64,000 nucleotides of DNA, from contig CM020618.1 in the NCBI GenBank assembly GCA_009829735.1, forward strand, positions 7,655,119 to 7,719,118, in the 5' to 3' direction. Shown piece by piece: positions 31,357-42,155 of the stretch. Numbering within the stretch: position 1 is the stretch's first letter; every line of letters starts with the position of its first letter. The DNA is from Pyropia yezoensis. Taxonomy: Eukaryota > Rhodophyta > Bangiophyceae > Bangiales > Bangiaceae. The notes below the pieces were generated by a model. It had not been told where the DNA came from and did no database searches. It saw nothing but the letters and a program-made list of their open reading frames with translations. The position numbers were made by a program, and so were the translations under genes.

Positions 31357-34300
31357 TACCCGTCGTGGCGCCGCCGCCGAGCGCGACGAGGCGCCTGTGC
31401 CTCCACGCGCGGCGGCATCGGCGGGCCCGCCTGCCTGCCCCCCACGGGGTGGCGGACAGGGCCCGACTGTGCCCCGGGCTGGGTCGGGGGTACCCGCTGC
31501 CGGGGCGGCCGCCCTTGGTGTCCGGGTGCATGGGTCGGGAGGGGTGGCGGCGACGCTCGACGACACCCCCATGCCCTGCCCTGTGCCCGGGTGTGGCGTG
31601 CTGCTGGCAGGGGGGATTGGGGCGCCCATGGGGCGGGTGCACCTCCGCCAGGCGCACGTGGCCGCGGAGGTGCCGGCGGGGGTACTGGCCGCCCTGGGTG
31701 CGGCCGGCTACCGGTGGTGCGAGCGGCCTTTTTCAGTGGCCCGTGGGCGGTCAGGGAAATCTTCCCTGTCCTCCCACGAGGCCCAGTGCAGGCTCAACCC
31801 GCGCCGCCAGCGCGGCCGCGCGGCCCCCCCGACGGCCGCGGCGGCTGCCCGCAAGGCGGCAGCGCCGGAGACGGCACCGGGGGGGAGGGGCACGTCGACG
31901 GCGGGGGCGGGGACGGCGGCGATGGCGATGGCGGCGACGCCGACGGCGACGACGACGGCGGAGGCGACGGTGACGGCGACGGCGGCGGCGGGAGCGACAG
32001 GGACGGGGCCGGCGACGAGGGCAGCCGCGGCAGCGGCCGCGGCGATGGGGCCGACTGAGGCTAGCGGGGAGGGCGCCGACGCCACCCTTCTCGGGACGGA
32101 CTACGCCGCGTAGGTGCGGGCGCGGTCGGCGTTTCTGCGCGCCGCCGCGTCCACCGACGCGGCGTGGCCGGCCCTGGTAGCGTCTGGCGCCCGCACGGCC
32201 GCGCACGTGCCCGCGGCGCTGGTGGGCGTGTGGCGTCGGCTTTTTGCCGACGCCCTGGACTGGGTGTTGCATGAGCCCACCCAGCGTCAGGCGTGGCTGT
32301 GGCTGCTCACGCTCCCCTCGCTGGCCCTTCACGTGCCGGTGCGGGTGGCCGACCGGCGCGCCGGCGGCGACCCCCCCCCGGTACTGTCGCTTGCCGCTCG
32401 GGCGGTGGCGCTCCTGGAGGGGGACTTTGCCGGCGCGCTGGCCGACCGCGACACCGGCGTCTGGCGGCCGCCTGCGGGGAAGCGGGGCCAGCCTGGAGTG
32501 CCAGCCCGGCGCTCAGCGGAGCGGCCCGCCGTGCCGCCAGCTGACGGCGGCGGCGGCCGCCCCGCGCCGCGGCTAAGCACGGCGCAACGCAGGGCACTCC
32601 GGCAGCTGCGGATTGGCCGGCTGATCGCTGCCTCCCGCTCGTTGCTCGCCGAGCCGCCGGCGCCCAAGTCGCCGGCGGTGTGGCGCAAGGCGTGCGCCCT
32701 GTTTGCGTGCGCCGCGCCAGGGCTGGCGACGCCCGCTTCTGTGGCGGCCGCTTCTCCCGCCGACCTGGAGGCGGCGGTGGCGGCCGCCGCGGCGTCCCCC
32801 GCGCCCGCCGCGCTGTCTCGGGCGGCGGTGGAGGCGGCCATCCGCTCGGCCGGCCCCGGCAAGTCGCCGGGGCCGTCCGGCCTGCGGGTGGAGCACCTGT
32901 GGGCCCTGGCCGCGGATGGCCAGGACGCACTCGTGGAGGTGCTCCTCCTGCTGGCCGGCGGCCCCGCCTTGCCTCGGGTGCCGGCCGTTGCCACGCGCGC
33001 GCTCGCCGGCGCCGACTTAGTCCTGCTGACGAAGCCGGGCGGCATGCAGGCGGACGGGCTGCCAAGTCTCCGCCCCATTGGGATGCCGAAGACCCTGCGC
33101 AAGCTCGTCGCCGCGGCGCTGGCGCGGTCGGTGCGGGGGGCTGCGGCGGCGCTATTTGCGCCGCTGCAGATGGGGGTGGGGGTCTCCAGCGTGTGTGAGC
33201 GTATGCTCCACGAGCTGGAGGCCCACCTCGCTCTCCACCCCCATCACGCCCTTCTGCAGCTGAACAACAAGAACGCGTTTAACCTCGTGTCGCGTGCGGC
33301 GGCGTGGGCGGTGCTGTCGCGGGCCCTCCCCGTCCTGTCCCCCTACCTCGAGTGGGTCTATGGGGGGGAAGGGGGGGGGGCGGCGCCGCCTGTCTACGGC
33401 TGGGCGCCCGGAGGCGCCGACGGCGGGACGGCGGAGGGCGGCGGCGGCGCGCGCGACGGGGGTGCGGGGGGGGCCGGCTGTGCGGTGGGGGGAGCGGCTG
33501 ACGGCGCGGAGGGTGGGGAGGGGGGGGAGGAACGCGACGCCGGCCGGGCGATGCTGGCCGCGCCGCGGCGGCTGGTGCTGCAGGCCGAGCGGGGCGCCCA
33601 GCAGGGTGACCCGCTAGGCCCGCTGCTCCACGCCGCTGCGCTGTGGCTGGTGCTGCGCCGGCTCGCTGCCGCCCACCCCGACCTGCTGGTGCGGGCCTTC
33701 CACCACGACGTGGTCGTGGTTGGCCCGCCCGCCTCCCTCCCTGCCGCGCTCGCCGACGCCGACCGCCTGGGCCGGGCGGTCGACGCCGAGCTGGCGCCAG
33801 CCAAGTGTGTTGGCTGGTCGCCGGCTGGGCTGCCCGCGCCGGCCGGCTGGCCGGCGACGTGGGCGGCCGAGGGGGTGACGCAGTTCTCTGTCCCCCTCGG
33901 CAGCGACGCCCACGTGGCGGCGGGGGTGGATGCCCTCGCCGCCGAGCACGGGCGGCTGTTCGCCGCCATCGCGGCGCTCCCCCAGGCTGAGCTGCAGGGG
34001 CAGCTGCTGCTGCTGCGCCTGTGTGCGGGCCCGCGGGCCAACTACTGGCTTCGCGCCCTGTCGCTGATGTGGGGCGCCCGCCTGGCCGGGGCCGTAGACC
34101 GGGACGCGCAGCGGGTGGTGCTGTCCACGCTGTGCGACGCGCGGGACAGCGCCGCGACGCGGACGGCTGTGGTGGATCGCGCGGCGCTCCCCCCGGCCAT
34201 GGGGGGGCTGGGTATTGGGGGGAGGACGCGTGTGCTGCCGGCGGCGGCGTTGGCGTCCTGGGTGGACGCCCTGCGCGCCGGCGCCGCCTTCTCCCCCACC

Positions 34301-35982
34301 CTCGCCGCCATCCGCGACGACATGCTCCGGTTGCCGGTGGCAGCGGCGGACGGCGGCGTCGTGCCGCTGTGCCCGCCTCGCGGGGGAGCTCCCCCCGCCC
34401 CGCGCCACCCCGCCCGGCTGTCCGACGCCCTGGGGGCGTGTCGGGGGGGGTGACGAAGCGGCGCAGCGCCGCGACGACCAGTGGGCGGTGGCGGGGGGGG
34501 GGGGTTCCTCAGGGACGCCACCTGTTTGACCCCTCCCACCGCCGGCCGCCGCCGCGGCCGGCCGCTCGCGCGCCGCTGCGCCCCCCCGCGGGGCCACCGG
34601 CGCACACCCCCTCCAACCCAGCTGGTGGAGCTGGCGCCGCCGCGCTGGCAGTCCTCGAGCGTCCGGCAGGCGTCCGCCCCCGCGCTGAGGCCGCCCCGCA
34701 CGAGCGCTGGGGGGGGTGGGGCCCTGATGGGGAGGCGGTGGAGTTTGAGTGGGTCGTGCCGGCGAGTCCACCTCCTCCCCCCACCCCCCCGCCGCTACTC
34801 TCGTCCCGCCCGCCGCCGCCGTCGGCGGCGTCTGAGGCCCTCTGCGGGGGCCTGCTGGAGCGGCTTGCAGCCCAGCAGGCCCACTGTGCCGCCCCCACCA
34901 GCGGCGTGCGATGGGTGCGGCCGCGGCCCGCGCCGCGCGCGCACGCCCGTAGCGGCGCCGACCTGCTGGCTCCCCCCGCCCGCCCCCCCTCCCCTCTCGC
35001 CCCCCTGTGCGGCGCCGGTGCCACCCCTGGGACACCGGCCGACGGCCTACGCGGTCCGGCGCCGCACGTGCCACTGTCGTGGCGGGGGCTGCTGGGGGGG
35101 GGGGACGTGCGGGCGTCCCAGCGGGACCTGTCGCTGCCCGCGCACGCCGCCGCCCGCGCGCGCATCTACGCCGAGCTTTCGCTCTGGCAGCGCGCGGGCA
35201 TGGCGGCGTGCCAGGGGCACGGCGCCGCCGCCTGGCTGTCGGCGCTGCTCACCCTCGGGCTGGATGGGACGGCTATCCCGGGGGTGGCTATGCGCACAGC
35301 TGTGCGTCTGTGGCTCGGCGTGGCGCCGCGGTCGTCGCCGCCGGCCGCCCGCTGCCGCTGTGGCGCGGCCGTGGATGCCGCGGGGCGCCACTTTTTGTCG
35401 GCCTGCCCCGAGCAGCGCCCCCGCCACACGCGGTTGCACCACCACGTGGTGCACCTTGTAGCGGGGGCGCTGCGCCGGGCGGAGGGGTGGGGGGAGGTGG
35501 TGGTGGAGGTGGGTTTGGACACCTCCCGCGCCTCTCTCCGCCCTGACTTCCGGGCCACCCGTGGGGGGGCGGGGGAGGTGACCTGGGGGGACGTCTCTGC
35601 TGCGTCCTCCTTTTCGTCTGTGCTGGCGCCGCGGGTGGCTGGCACCCCGCTGGCGCCCGTGGCGGCCGAGACGCGGGAGGGCGTCAAGGTGGGGCGCTAC
35701 GCCCGCGCCCTCCCCGCTGGCCCGCCCGCCCACGTCTTTACCTCACTGGTGTGGGAGGTGTACGGGCGGGTTGGGCCCGCCACAACGGCGTGGCTGCGGG
35801 ACACCTTTGGGGGTCCCCGCCTGGCCACGGCGCGGGCGCGGCTGCGCAGCGCCATCTCGGTGGCGCTGTGGCGGTCCAACGCCCGTGCCGTGGCCGATGG
35901 GTACGCTCGGTGCTTTGAGGTGGAGGACCCGGCTGGGATGGGTATGGAGGGTCCTTTGGGGGGTGACAGCGGGGGGGTCTGA
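31349..35982 (+). pseudogene. Non-LTR ORF2 of copy B, broken
   Basis: The ATG at 31349 overlaps the ORF1 stop (AATGAATGA). The N-terminal C2H2 finger is CPVPGCGVLL...HLRQAH. TAG at 32111-32113 replaces the Trp codon of DHAAW in copy A. The RT follows, but motif A reads LLQLNNKNAF and motif C VRAFHHDVVVVG. The catalytic Asp of motif A and one Asp of motif C are therefore lost. The RT frame ends at 34453. The C-terminal half continues in another frame to 35982 with CRCGAAVDAAGRHFLSAC, LRPDFRAT, TWGDVSAA and VKVGRYA. The frame step between RT and endonuclease is in the same sense as in copy A. Normal function would be endonuclease nicking of the target and reverse transcription. Confidence 0.88.
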
Positions 35983-36092
35983 ATTGGTGAGTAGTAGTGG
36001 GACCTAGTCAGGAGGAGTTGATCCTCGGTAGTAGTTAGGAACGAAAGTCAAGGGTTCCAGCCCCTTCTCCGTTAACGGTTCGTTTTTGGCTG

Positions 36093-36323
36093 ATTCTTGA
36101 CGACCTAGCGGATCGTTTTTGACGGTTTCTTGACGACCTAGCGGTGAGGGGGGGTGAGGTTCACCCCCCCACCTCTTTGGTTTGGTCGCTGGGGGTGGTA
36201 GGGGGGTGGATCGCAACGTTTTGTTGTTGGTGGTGCGCGGGGTTGACGCCGTTGTCGACGTCGCGGTCGGGCCGGCGTCGAAAACGTATTTTCGGCGCCG
36301 GTCCGAATTACTGACGGCGGTTT
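36093..36323 (+). repeat. Tandem-repeat unit between copies B and C
   Basis: A unit of 231 bp: a short duplicated ATTCTTGACGACCTAGCGG block followed by a full unit ending GGCGGTTT. The micro-ORF start is GTG (36206) instead of ATG. Confidence 0.88.
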
Positions 36324-39159
36324 TCGCCCAATTATGGGCCAATCAGGTGGCGGCATCTGGTGAAAACCGGGTGTCGCCACCTGATCTTTCGGTTCTGGCG
36401 CGTGCTTCTGCGCCGTTTTCGGGGGTGGGCGCTTCCGGGGGGGGTGAAGCGTCGGTGTTGGGCGCTCCCCCGGGGGCGCCCCAGAGGAGCTTATCCTCCG
36501 GGGGCGGCGGGGCTGGCTCGGCCCCGCCCCCCTCTACCCTTTCGTGTGCGGTGGCGCCGGTGGGGCCGGTTGGGCGCGGCGGTGGGGGGGGCGGATGCCG
36601 CTGGTGGGCGGTCCCCCTCCGCTCTCCTTTCTGCCTGTGGGGCCCTCGCGGCGGCTTCCTCGGTGGCTGGCGCCCCGGCTGCGGCCGGGGGTTCTTCTGC
36701 GCGGCCCTCGGGTGGGGCGGGTCGCAGCTGGGCGGCGGATGCGGCTGCCGGGGCTTCTGGGCGGGGCGTCGCGGCGTCGGCCGTCCCCGGCCGTGGGGGT
36801 GCCGGTGGTGGCGGCCCGGTTGCTGCCGATGGCGGTCCGGCTCCTGGCGGGGGGGGTGCTGGGGGGTCTGGCCGTGGTGTGCGTGCTGCTGGTGGTGGGG
36901 GTGGTGCTGCTGGGGCTGTTGCGGGCGGTGCGGTTGGGAGGGGTGGTGCGGCAGCGGGACTCGGTGGCGCCAGCGGGCATCTACCGGTACATCCTCAAGG
37001 CGACCAAGGCCAGGGCGGGCGCGGGGTGGGGGGGGGGGAGTATCACCCCCTGCTCCCCCTCGTGCTGGCGGTCGTGAGGGAGCGGCCGCTGGTGGTCAAG
37101 GTTTTCATCCTGGGGGTGCTGACGGCGCTCCTGGGGGGGGTGGTGCGCGTCGTGGGGGGGCCGCTGGTGGGCGTGGTGCGGGCCGTGGCCGTTGTGGTGG
37201 AGCGCTCGTGCGTCGGAACGGGGGCGGTGGGGGTGGCGGTGGCGGTCATGGTGGTGCCGGCTACGGGTCTGGGGGTGGTGGGCCGGGTGCGACGGTGGCC
37301 GGGGCGGCGGGGATTGCCTTGCCCCCCGTCACCGACGCAACTGCGCGCGCTGCCGCCGCCGCCGCCGAGCTCACCCGCTGCCGCCCGCGGCGGGCGCTGG
37401 CCGTGCCCCTCGAGACCATCTATGTCTCGGGGGTGTCACGTGACGCCCGCGCCCACCGCCTGCGCGCGGCGGTGGCGGACCTGACCGGGGTCGACGTCCG
37501 CCACGTGGCGGACGTCGACCGGTTTGGGTCGACCGCCGCGGTGACCGTCGGGGCCACCGCGGCCGACGCTTTTCGCGCCGCGGTGCGGGCTGGCCCCGCC
37601 ACGGCGGTGCTGCGCCTGCTGCCCGGCGCCGACCCGTGGAGCGCCAAGCTTTTGAGGTCGCGCCGCCGAGAGGGGCTGTCGGCGGCGGCCGCGGCAGGCG
37701 TGGCGGCAGATATTGGCCGCCGTCGCCTGGCCGCCAAGCTGGAGCAGCTGGCCCAGCGGCCGGCCGTGCCCCCCCTCATTCGGGCGTCGCTGCGCGCCCA
37801 CATTGAGGGCGCGCTTGCGGCGCACGACGAGGGGGCGGCCACGCCCGCCGCGGCGGTGCGCCCGGGGGCCACGCCCTCTGTGGCGCCCTTGCCGCCGGCT
37901 GTGCCGCCCGCGTCGCCGGCGGATGCCGGCCACGCCGCTGCAGGGGGGGGCGATTTCGCTGGCGGGGGGGGCCCCAGCCCGCCCGCTGATGGCCTGTCTG
38001 CCGCCCCTGGGCCCTCGCCCGAGGTGGACGCGCCCACTCCCTCCACGGGCGGGGCCGCCGGCTCGGCGGCCGCCGCCACCGCCAATGGCTGCACGCGTGT
38101 GCGTTCTTGGCGCCGCCGGGCGGCCCTTGCCGCGGCGGCTACCGCGCCTGTGGCCGCGCCCGCGTCCGGGGAGGCGGGGCGACGCCGGCCCCCATGGAGG
38201 GGGTGGAGGGGGTTGTCGACAGTGCGGCCCCTAGTGCCCCCCCGCCCAGCGGCGCACCCCCCAGTGGGGTGGCCCCCCCCCCCGCCGATGCGCCCTCTGC
38301 GCCGCCCACCACCCCCACCCCCATGGCGTCGGGCGACGCCATGGAGGGCGTCGTGGCGGCCCCGCCGGCTGGTGCTGCCGCGCCCGCCTACGCCAGCGCG
38401 CTTGCTGCGGCGGACAGCAGCGCGGCCGTGCCATCGCCGGCCGCCCTGCCGCCCACGCCCGCGGCGATCCCGCTGCCGCTGGCCGCCACGACGATAGCGG
38501 CAGCGCTGACGCCGCTGCTGGCGGACGGTCGCCCGGCCGCGGCGGCGGGCTCCCGCGGCGGGAGGGGGGAGGACGATGCCGACCCGCGGCCGCCGGCGCG
38601 CAAGCGCCGCCGGACGGAGGTGGGCGCCCTGGCAGTGGCGCCCCAGCGCCCCCACCGCCGCAAGGAGGCCACGGTGGGCCGGCCGGCTGGCGGGGCAGGG
38701 GGCGTGCAGCCGACTTTTAGGCCCACCCCCACCCCGCCCGCGGTTGCCCATCCGGCCGCCGCGGAGACGGCTCCGGTGCCGCCCCCGGTGCCGGCCGACG
38801 CCCCAAGCGACGCCGCTGACCCGGCGGCAGCCGCCACCACCCCGTGGCCTACGGCGCCTGCGCCCGACGGGGGCGCCGCGGCCATGGACGTCGTCCCGGC
38901 CGACGACACTGCCCCAGCGGCAGTGTCACCGGTCGGGCCGGCCCCTGCTGCCGCGGTGGCCCTCGCCTGCCCCACCACCGCCACCCACGCCGTACCTGTG
39001 GCCGCCCCGCTGGCGGCGGCGCCCACGCCGGCTGTGTCGGCCGCCCCCGCCGACCTGCCGGCCGCTGTGCCTTCCTTGCCTAATGTGCTGCCCGCCGCGC
39101 CCCTGCGGTCTGGGCCCGCGGCGCCCCCCCACGCTAGCGACGGGCGTCACAATGAGTGA
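36206..39159 (+). pseudogene. Non-LTR ORF1 of copy C, broken
   Basis: It opens from GTG (36206) in the repeat unit and reads in frame into the element. The same G8 run as in copy B disturbs the Ala/Ser-rich part. The RRM-like domain (LETIYVSGVSRDARAHRL onward) is open. It continues past GADPWSAKLL, where B has a stop, into GVAADIGRRRLAAKLEQLAQ. A missing base near 38175, compared with copy D, shifts the frame before the Pro/Ala-rich tail. The ORF ends HNE and TGA at 39157-39159, overlapping the ORF2 ATG. Confidence 0.7.
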
Positions 39160-39449
39160 CGCCCGTCGGGTGGCCCCCGCTGCGCGCGACGAGGCGCTTG
39201 TGCCTCCGCGCGCGGCGGCGGCGGCGGGCCCGACCCCCCCCCGCACGCGGGGTGGCGGATTGGGCCCTGGCGTGCCCCCGACGGTGTCGGGGGCACCTGC
39301 CTCCGTCGCGCCCAGCATGGGCGCGGCGGCAGGAGGGGGTGGGGGGGACGTGCCGCCGGAGGCCACCCCCCTGCCCTGCGCGGTGCCGGGGCGTAAGGTG
39401 CTGCTGGTGGGGGGCGTTGACGCGCCCACGGGGCGGCTGCACCTCCGCC

Positions 39450-39454
39450 AGGCC
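39450..39454 (+). repeat. Target-site duplication AGGCC, left
   Basis: Five bases before the left LTR, identical to 49113-49117. Removing the LTR element and one copy restores the finger codons CGC CAG GCC CAT GTG. Confidence 0.95.
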
Positions 39455-40026
39455 TGTGGTATAAAACTCGATCCTCTCAGACACGTGTCAATATCCCTCG
39501 GGGGAAAGGGACAGGTAACACAGAAAGGGGAACTACGAGAATGGTATGCCTGTTGCCTCACGTGCCTGCTCGCAGAGCAAGCAGATATGCACGGTAGTGC
39601 ACACGGGGAAGAGGAAAGCAAACGCGCAGTTCTCTTTTTCCTGAGGGCGCGGGCCAAGGGCGCTTCGCTGTCCCTCTTAACGTGCATCTGGGGGAGCCTC
39701 GGCACGTTGGCCAGGTAGCCCCCCCCATAACCCCGAGTGGCCCGGACCCGAGTCTAACCTCGTCAGGTCGGGGGCCACTATCACTACTAATTCTATTCCC
39801 ACTCACTAATCGCACACTCAATTTCTCTCAGATCAAGTCCCTCACAAGCATGCAAAAACCCATCAGAAATCCCTCTCTCACGTGTGGATAGCGTAGTCCA
39901 CCGCATCCCAGTGCCGGGCACGGGCCACGGCCGCCAACCATCACCACACGACGGGCGTGTTCTGGCACCTGGTGCCCTCTGGTTGTAGTCCCGGGTCGGC
40001 GCCAAGTCGGGGCCAGGGATGCTACA
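39455..40026 (-). repeat. Chromovirus 1 LTR, left (3' LTR of the element)
   Basis: 572 bp, TGTGGTATAA to GGATGCTACA as read on the plus strand. It differs from the right LTR near 39880 (C versus G) and near 39951 (A versus G). Confidence 0.96.
39460..39466 (+). promoter_or_regulatory. TATAAAA box pointing away from the element's sense direction
   Basis: TATAAAA lies six bases inside the plus-strand start of the LTR (also at 48546-48552). On this strand it could drive antisense transcription toward the ORF at 40416-42155. That is a hypothesis from position only. Confidence 0.35.
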
Positions 40027-40028
40027 TA

Positions 40029-40039
40029 GCTCCCTCCCT
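40029..40039 (-). other. Polypurine tract of chromovirus 1
   Basis: On the minus strand AGGGAGGGAGC lies two bases before the left LTR, where plus-strand DNA priming is expected. Confidence 0.7.
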
Positions 40040-40415
40040 AGTCCGGCACGTCCTCGGGCCGAACCTGGTGCCACCGTGCACAGCCTCGAGCACGTCCACA
40101 CCGGTGCCGAGGTCGAGCGTCTTCACCCCGGTCACGACCACCTGCTCCGATTCTGTCCCGCCCCCCCTTTCTCCTTCACCTCGGCCCTCTCGTTCCCCCA
40201 GAGTCTGGACGTCATGTCCAGTTCCGAGATCCAAGCTGGGCCCGTGGTTCCGGCGGCGAGTGTTGCGGAGGAGAACTCGGGTAGTCGCGCCCCTCTCCTG
40301 CCTCCGGTTCCTTGGGTGTCGGTGTCGGCGCCGGTTGCCACGGCAGGGACGGATCGGATTTCCTCGGCTTCTGCGTTGCACCCGGTCGAGACCCCCCCCG
40401 GTGGGTCTCCCGGAG

Positions 40416-42155
40416 ATGCTTCTTGGGCAGGATCCTCTGGCGGGCCGGCGCTACTCCACGGTGGTCGGCAACGCCAGCGCGGCCCAGTGCCAACACGATT
40501 GCTTGGACATCTGGCGCAAGGAACTCCAGCGCGGGGTCTTGACCGAGATGGACAAGACTTGTCTTCATTCGGCGGACCAGATACGCCTGGCACAAGACCG
40601 CTCCCAGAGCTCCTCGGGTTCCACTTGGGTTGCTCGCCTGGAGGATCTCCCCTTCGCGCTGGTGCTGGATCTACCCTTGACCGAGCGTCGCGTGTCCGCG
40701 TCCGTTCTCCGGTGGCCAGAGGAGGAAGGGTATGTCCACCGGGCGCTCAAGGTCTGGGACGAGGCGCTCAAGGGGTCGGGGAGCCTGAACTGCGATCCCC
40801 GTCCGAGCATGGTCGCCCTGGAGCCGCCTTTCCTGACCCGGAAATACTCCAAGTTGTCGCCGGCACGCGAGCAAGGTGAGCGACGCGGGCGTCAGCGTGA
40901 CTTCCTCGTGAGCTGCAACCATCAGGAGTTCTGGAAGCTGGACAAGGCTAACCGGGCGGCGTACTACCCCAAGGTCATCCCGCAGCAGCAGGAAATCGAG
41001 ATCCCGGTCGGGTTTGCTCCATCCAGCATCTCCTTCACCTGGTACTGCTTGGACGCCTTGACCCATGCGTCGATCAAGGGCTTCTTTCACTCGATCCCGT
41101 ACATGATGTACACCTCCGAGATGACGGTCTTGGCGGCCAACCACTGGCTCCACGAGGTCTTGGTGTCCAACCGGCTTTGGTTTCTCCCCGACCTCCTGAT
41201 GGTCTGGATTGTCGACAAGTTGACCGTCGAATTCCTGTGCAGCCAGGACGAAGAGTACAAGGAGCTCTTCCAGGCGATGATTGACTTCCGGCGTCGGCTG
41301 CCGGTGCATGACCGGAGCTTCTTGAACGCGATCGCCGACCAGAACAGCCCGCGTCGGGATGGCTCCGGTTGGGTGCAGGTGGTCTACCAGTCTTCTTCGG
41401 CCAAGGTGCAGCTAGCGACACCGCTTCCGGGGTGGCCGCAGCTAGGCAGCTTTCCTGCTCCGGTCGCCCTCGATCTTCTGCCAACTGGGCCGCCGGTGCA
41501 AGAGTCGGGATGGGCCGCGGCGGTCGGTCGGGCGTCTGCGGCGGTTCCGCTTCCTCCTGTTGCACCTGTCGTCCCGGTGGCTTCGCCTGGACCGTCGCCG
41601 GCGCGTTTGCGTTCCGCTCCGTCCGTGCCGGTGCTTCAAGCTCCTCCAGCACCGCGCTTGTCTGCAGCGAGTCTGGGGGTGGCCGTGCGGTCGCCGACTA
41701 CTCCGGCCGTTTTGCCTCGGGGGCCTTCTTCAAACGTCGGTGGCCCTGTGCCTCCGCTGGAGCTGGGGACTCCGGTTTTTGGGGCTGTTGTGGACCGTCC
41801 GGTAGTGGCATCCTCGGGGCGGTTCGAGATCCCGGCGCCGACTCTGCGCCTTACCCGCTTCCGGGTGCCTGACTGGTACCTGAACCAAGGTGGCCCGGCA
41901 TGCGACCAGTACGACGTCGGTATGATTGAAGACCAGCTGGGTCGTCTTCCGGTGCAGGTTGAAGGCGTCGGGTCCTCCCTGGTGCTGGGTACTTACGCCA
42001 GTGTCTTGAACAACGTGGTTGACCGGGTGTTTGCTTGCGCGGACAGCGGCCATATGTCGGACAGTTCGGTGGTTGGCGAACTTCTGGCGACTTTGACGCG
42101 GCATGGCTTGGCCCAGCAGTGGTCAGAGACTTTCACTGGCTTCCAGGGGCGCTGA
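40416..42155 (+). CDS. Antisense ORF of chromovirus 1, unknown function
   Basis: It lies between the end of pol and the 3' LTR, on the strand opposite gag-pol. From the ATG at 40416 it is open for 579 codons. It includes NASAAQCQHDCLDIWRKELQ, LALVLDLPL-like and LRWPEEEGYVHRALKVWDEA segments, a Trp/Leu-rich helical middle (ISFTWYCLDALTHASIKGFF, WFLPDLLMVWIVDKLTVEFL) and a Pro/Val/Ser-rich linker. An ordered C-terminal part follows (RFRVPDWYLNQGGPACDQYD...). An Ala/Pro-rich frame upstream (from 40215, MSSSEIQAGP) could be its N-terminus if the C8 run at 40391-40398 is off by one base. After TGA (42153-42155) the same frame stays open to 42332, so the end may also be eroded. I recognise no family. 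Antisense extra ORFs are known in some plant Ty3 elements. Confidence 0.7.
   Translation: MLLGQDPLAGRRYSTVVGNASAAQCQHDCLDIWRKELQRGVLTEMDKTCLHSADQIRLAQDRSQSSSGSTWVARLEDLPFALVLDLPLTERRVSASVLRWPEEEGYVHRALKVWDEALKGSGSLNCDPRPSMVALEPPFLTRKYSKLSPAREQGERRGRQRDFLVSCNHQEFWKLDKANRAAYYPKVIPQQQEIEIPVGFAPSSISFTWYCLDALTHASIKGFFHSIPYMMYTSEMTVLAANHWLHEVLVSNRLWFLPDLLMVWIVDKLTVEFLCSQDEEYKELFQAMIDFRRRLPVHDRSFLNAIADQNSPRRDGSGWVQVVYQSSSAKVQLATPLPGWPQLGSFPAPVALDLLPTGPPVQESGWAAAVGRASAAVPLPPVAPVVPVASPGPSPARLRSAPSVPVLQAPPAPRLSAASLGVAVRSPTTPAVLPRGPSSNVGGPVPPLELGTPVFGAVVDRPVVASSGRFEIPAPTLRLTRFRVPDWYLNQGGPACDQYDVGMIEDQLGRLPVQVEGVGSSLVLGTYASVLNNVVDRVFACADSGHMSDSSVVGELLATLTRHGLAQQWSETFTGFQGR

Larger units (their letters stand above)
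28469..36092 (+). mobile_element. Non-LTR retrotransposon copy B, full length (7.6 kb)
   Basis: Both ends abut the tandem-repeat unit: GGCGGTTT then TCGCCC on the left, TTTTTGGCTG then ATTCTTGACGACC on the right. The implied target duplication is (G)TTT with one mismatch at the right. It contains ORF1 (RRM-like) and ORF2 (C2H2 finger, RT, knuckle, endonuclease), both broken. It has no poly(A) tail. Domain content is that of target-specific elements with a restriction-like endonuclease. Confidence 0.92.

Noticed and set aside
36544-37077. Leu/Val-rich frame resembling membrane helices in the ORF1 region
   Set aside because: It is interrupted by a stop in copy D, and the hydrophobicity arises from GTG/CTG-rich shadow reading.
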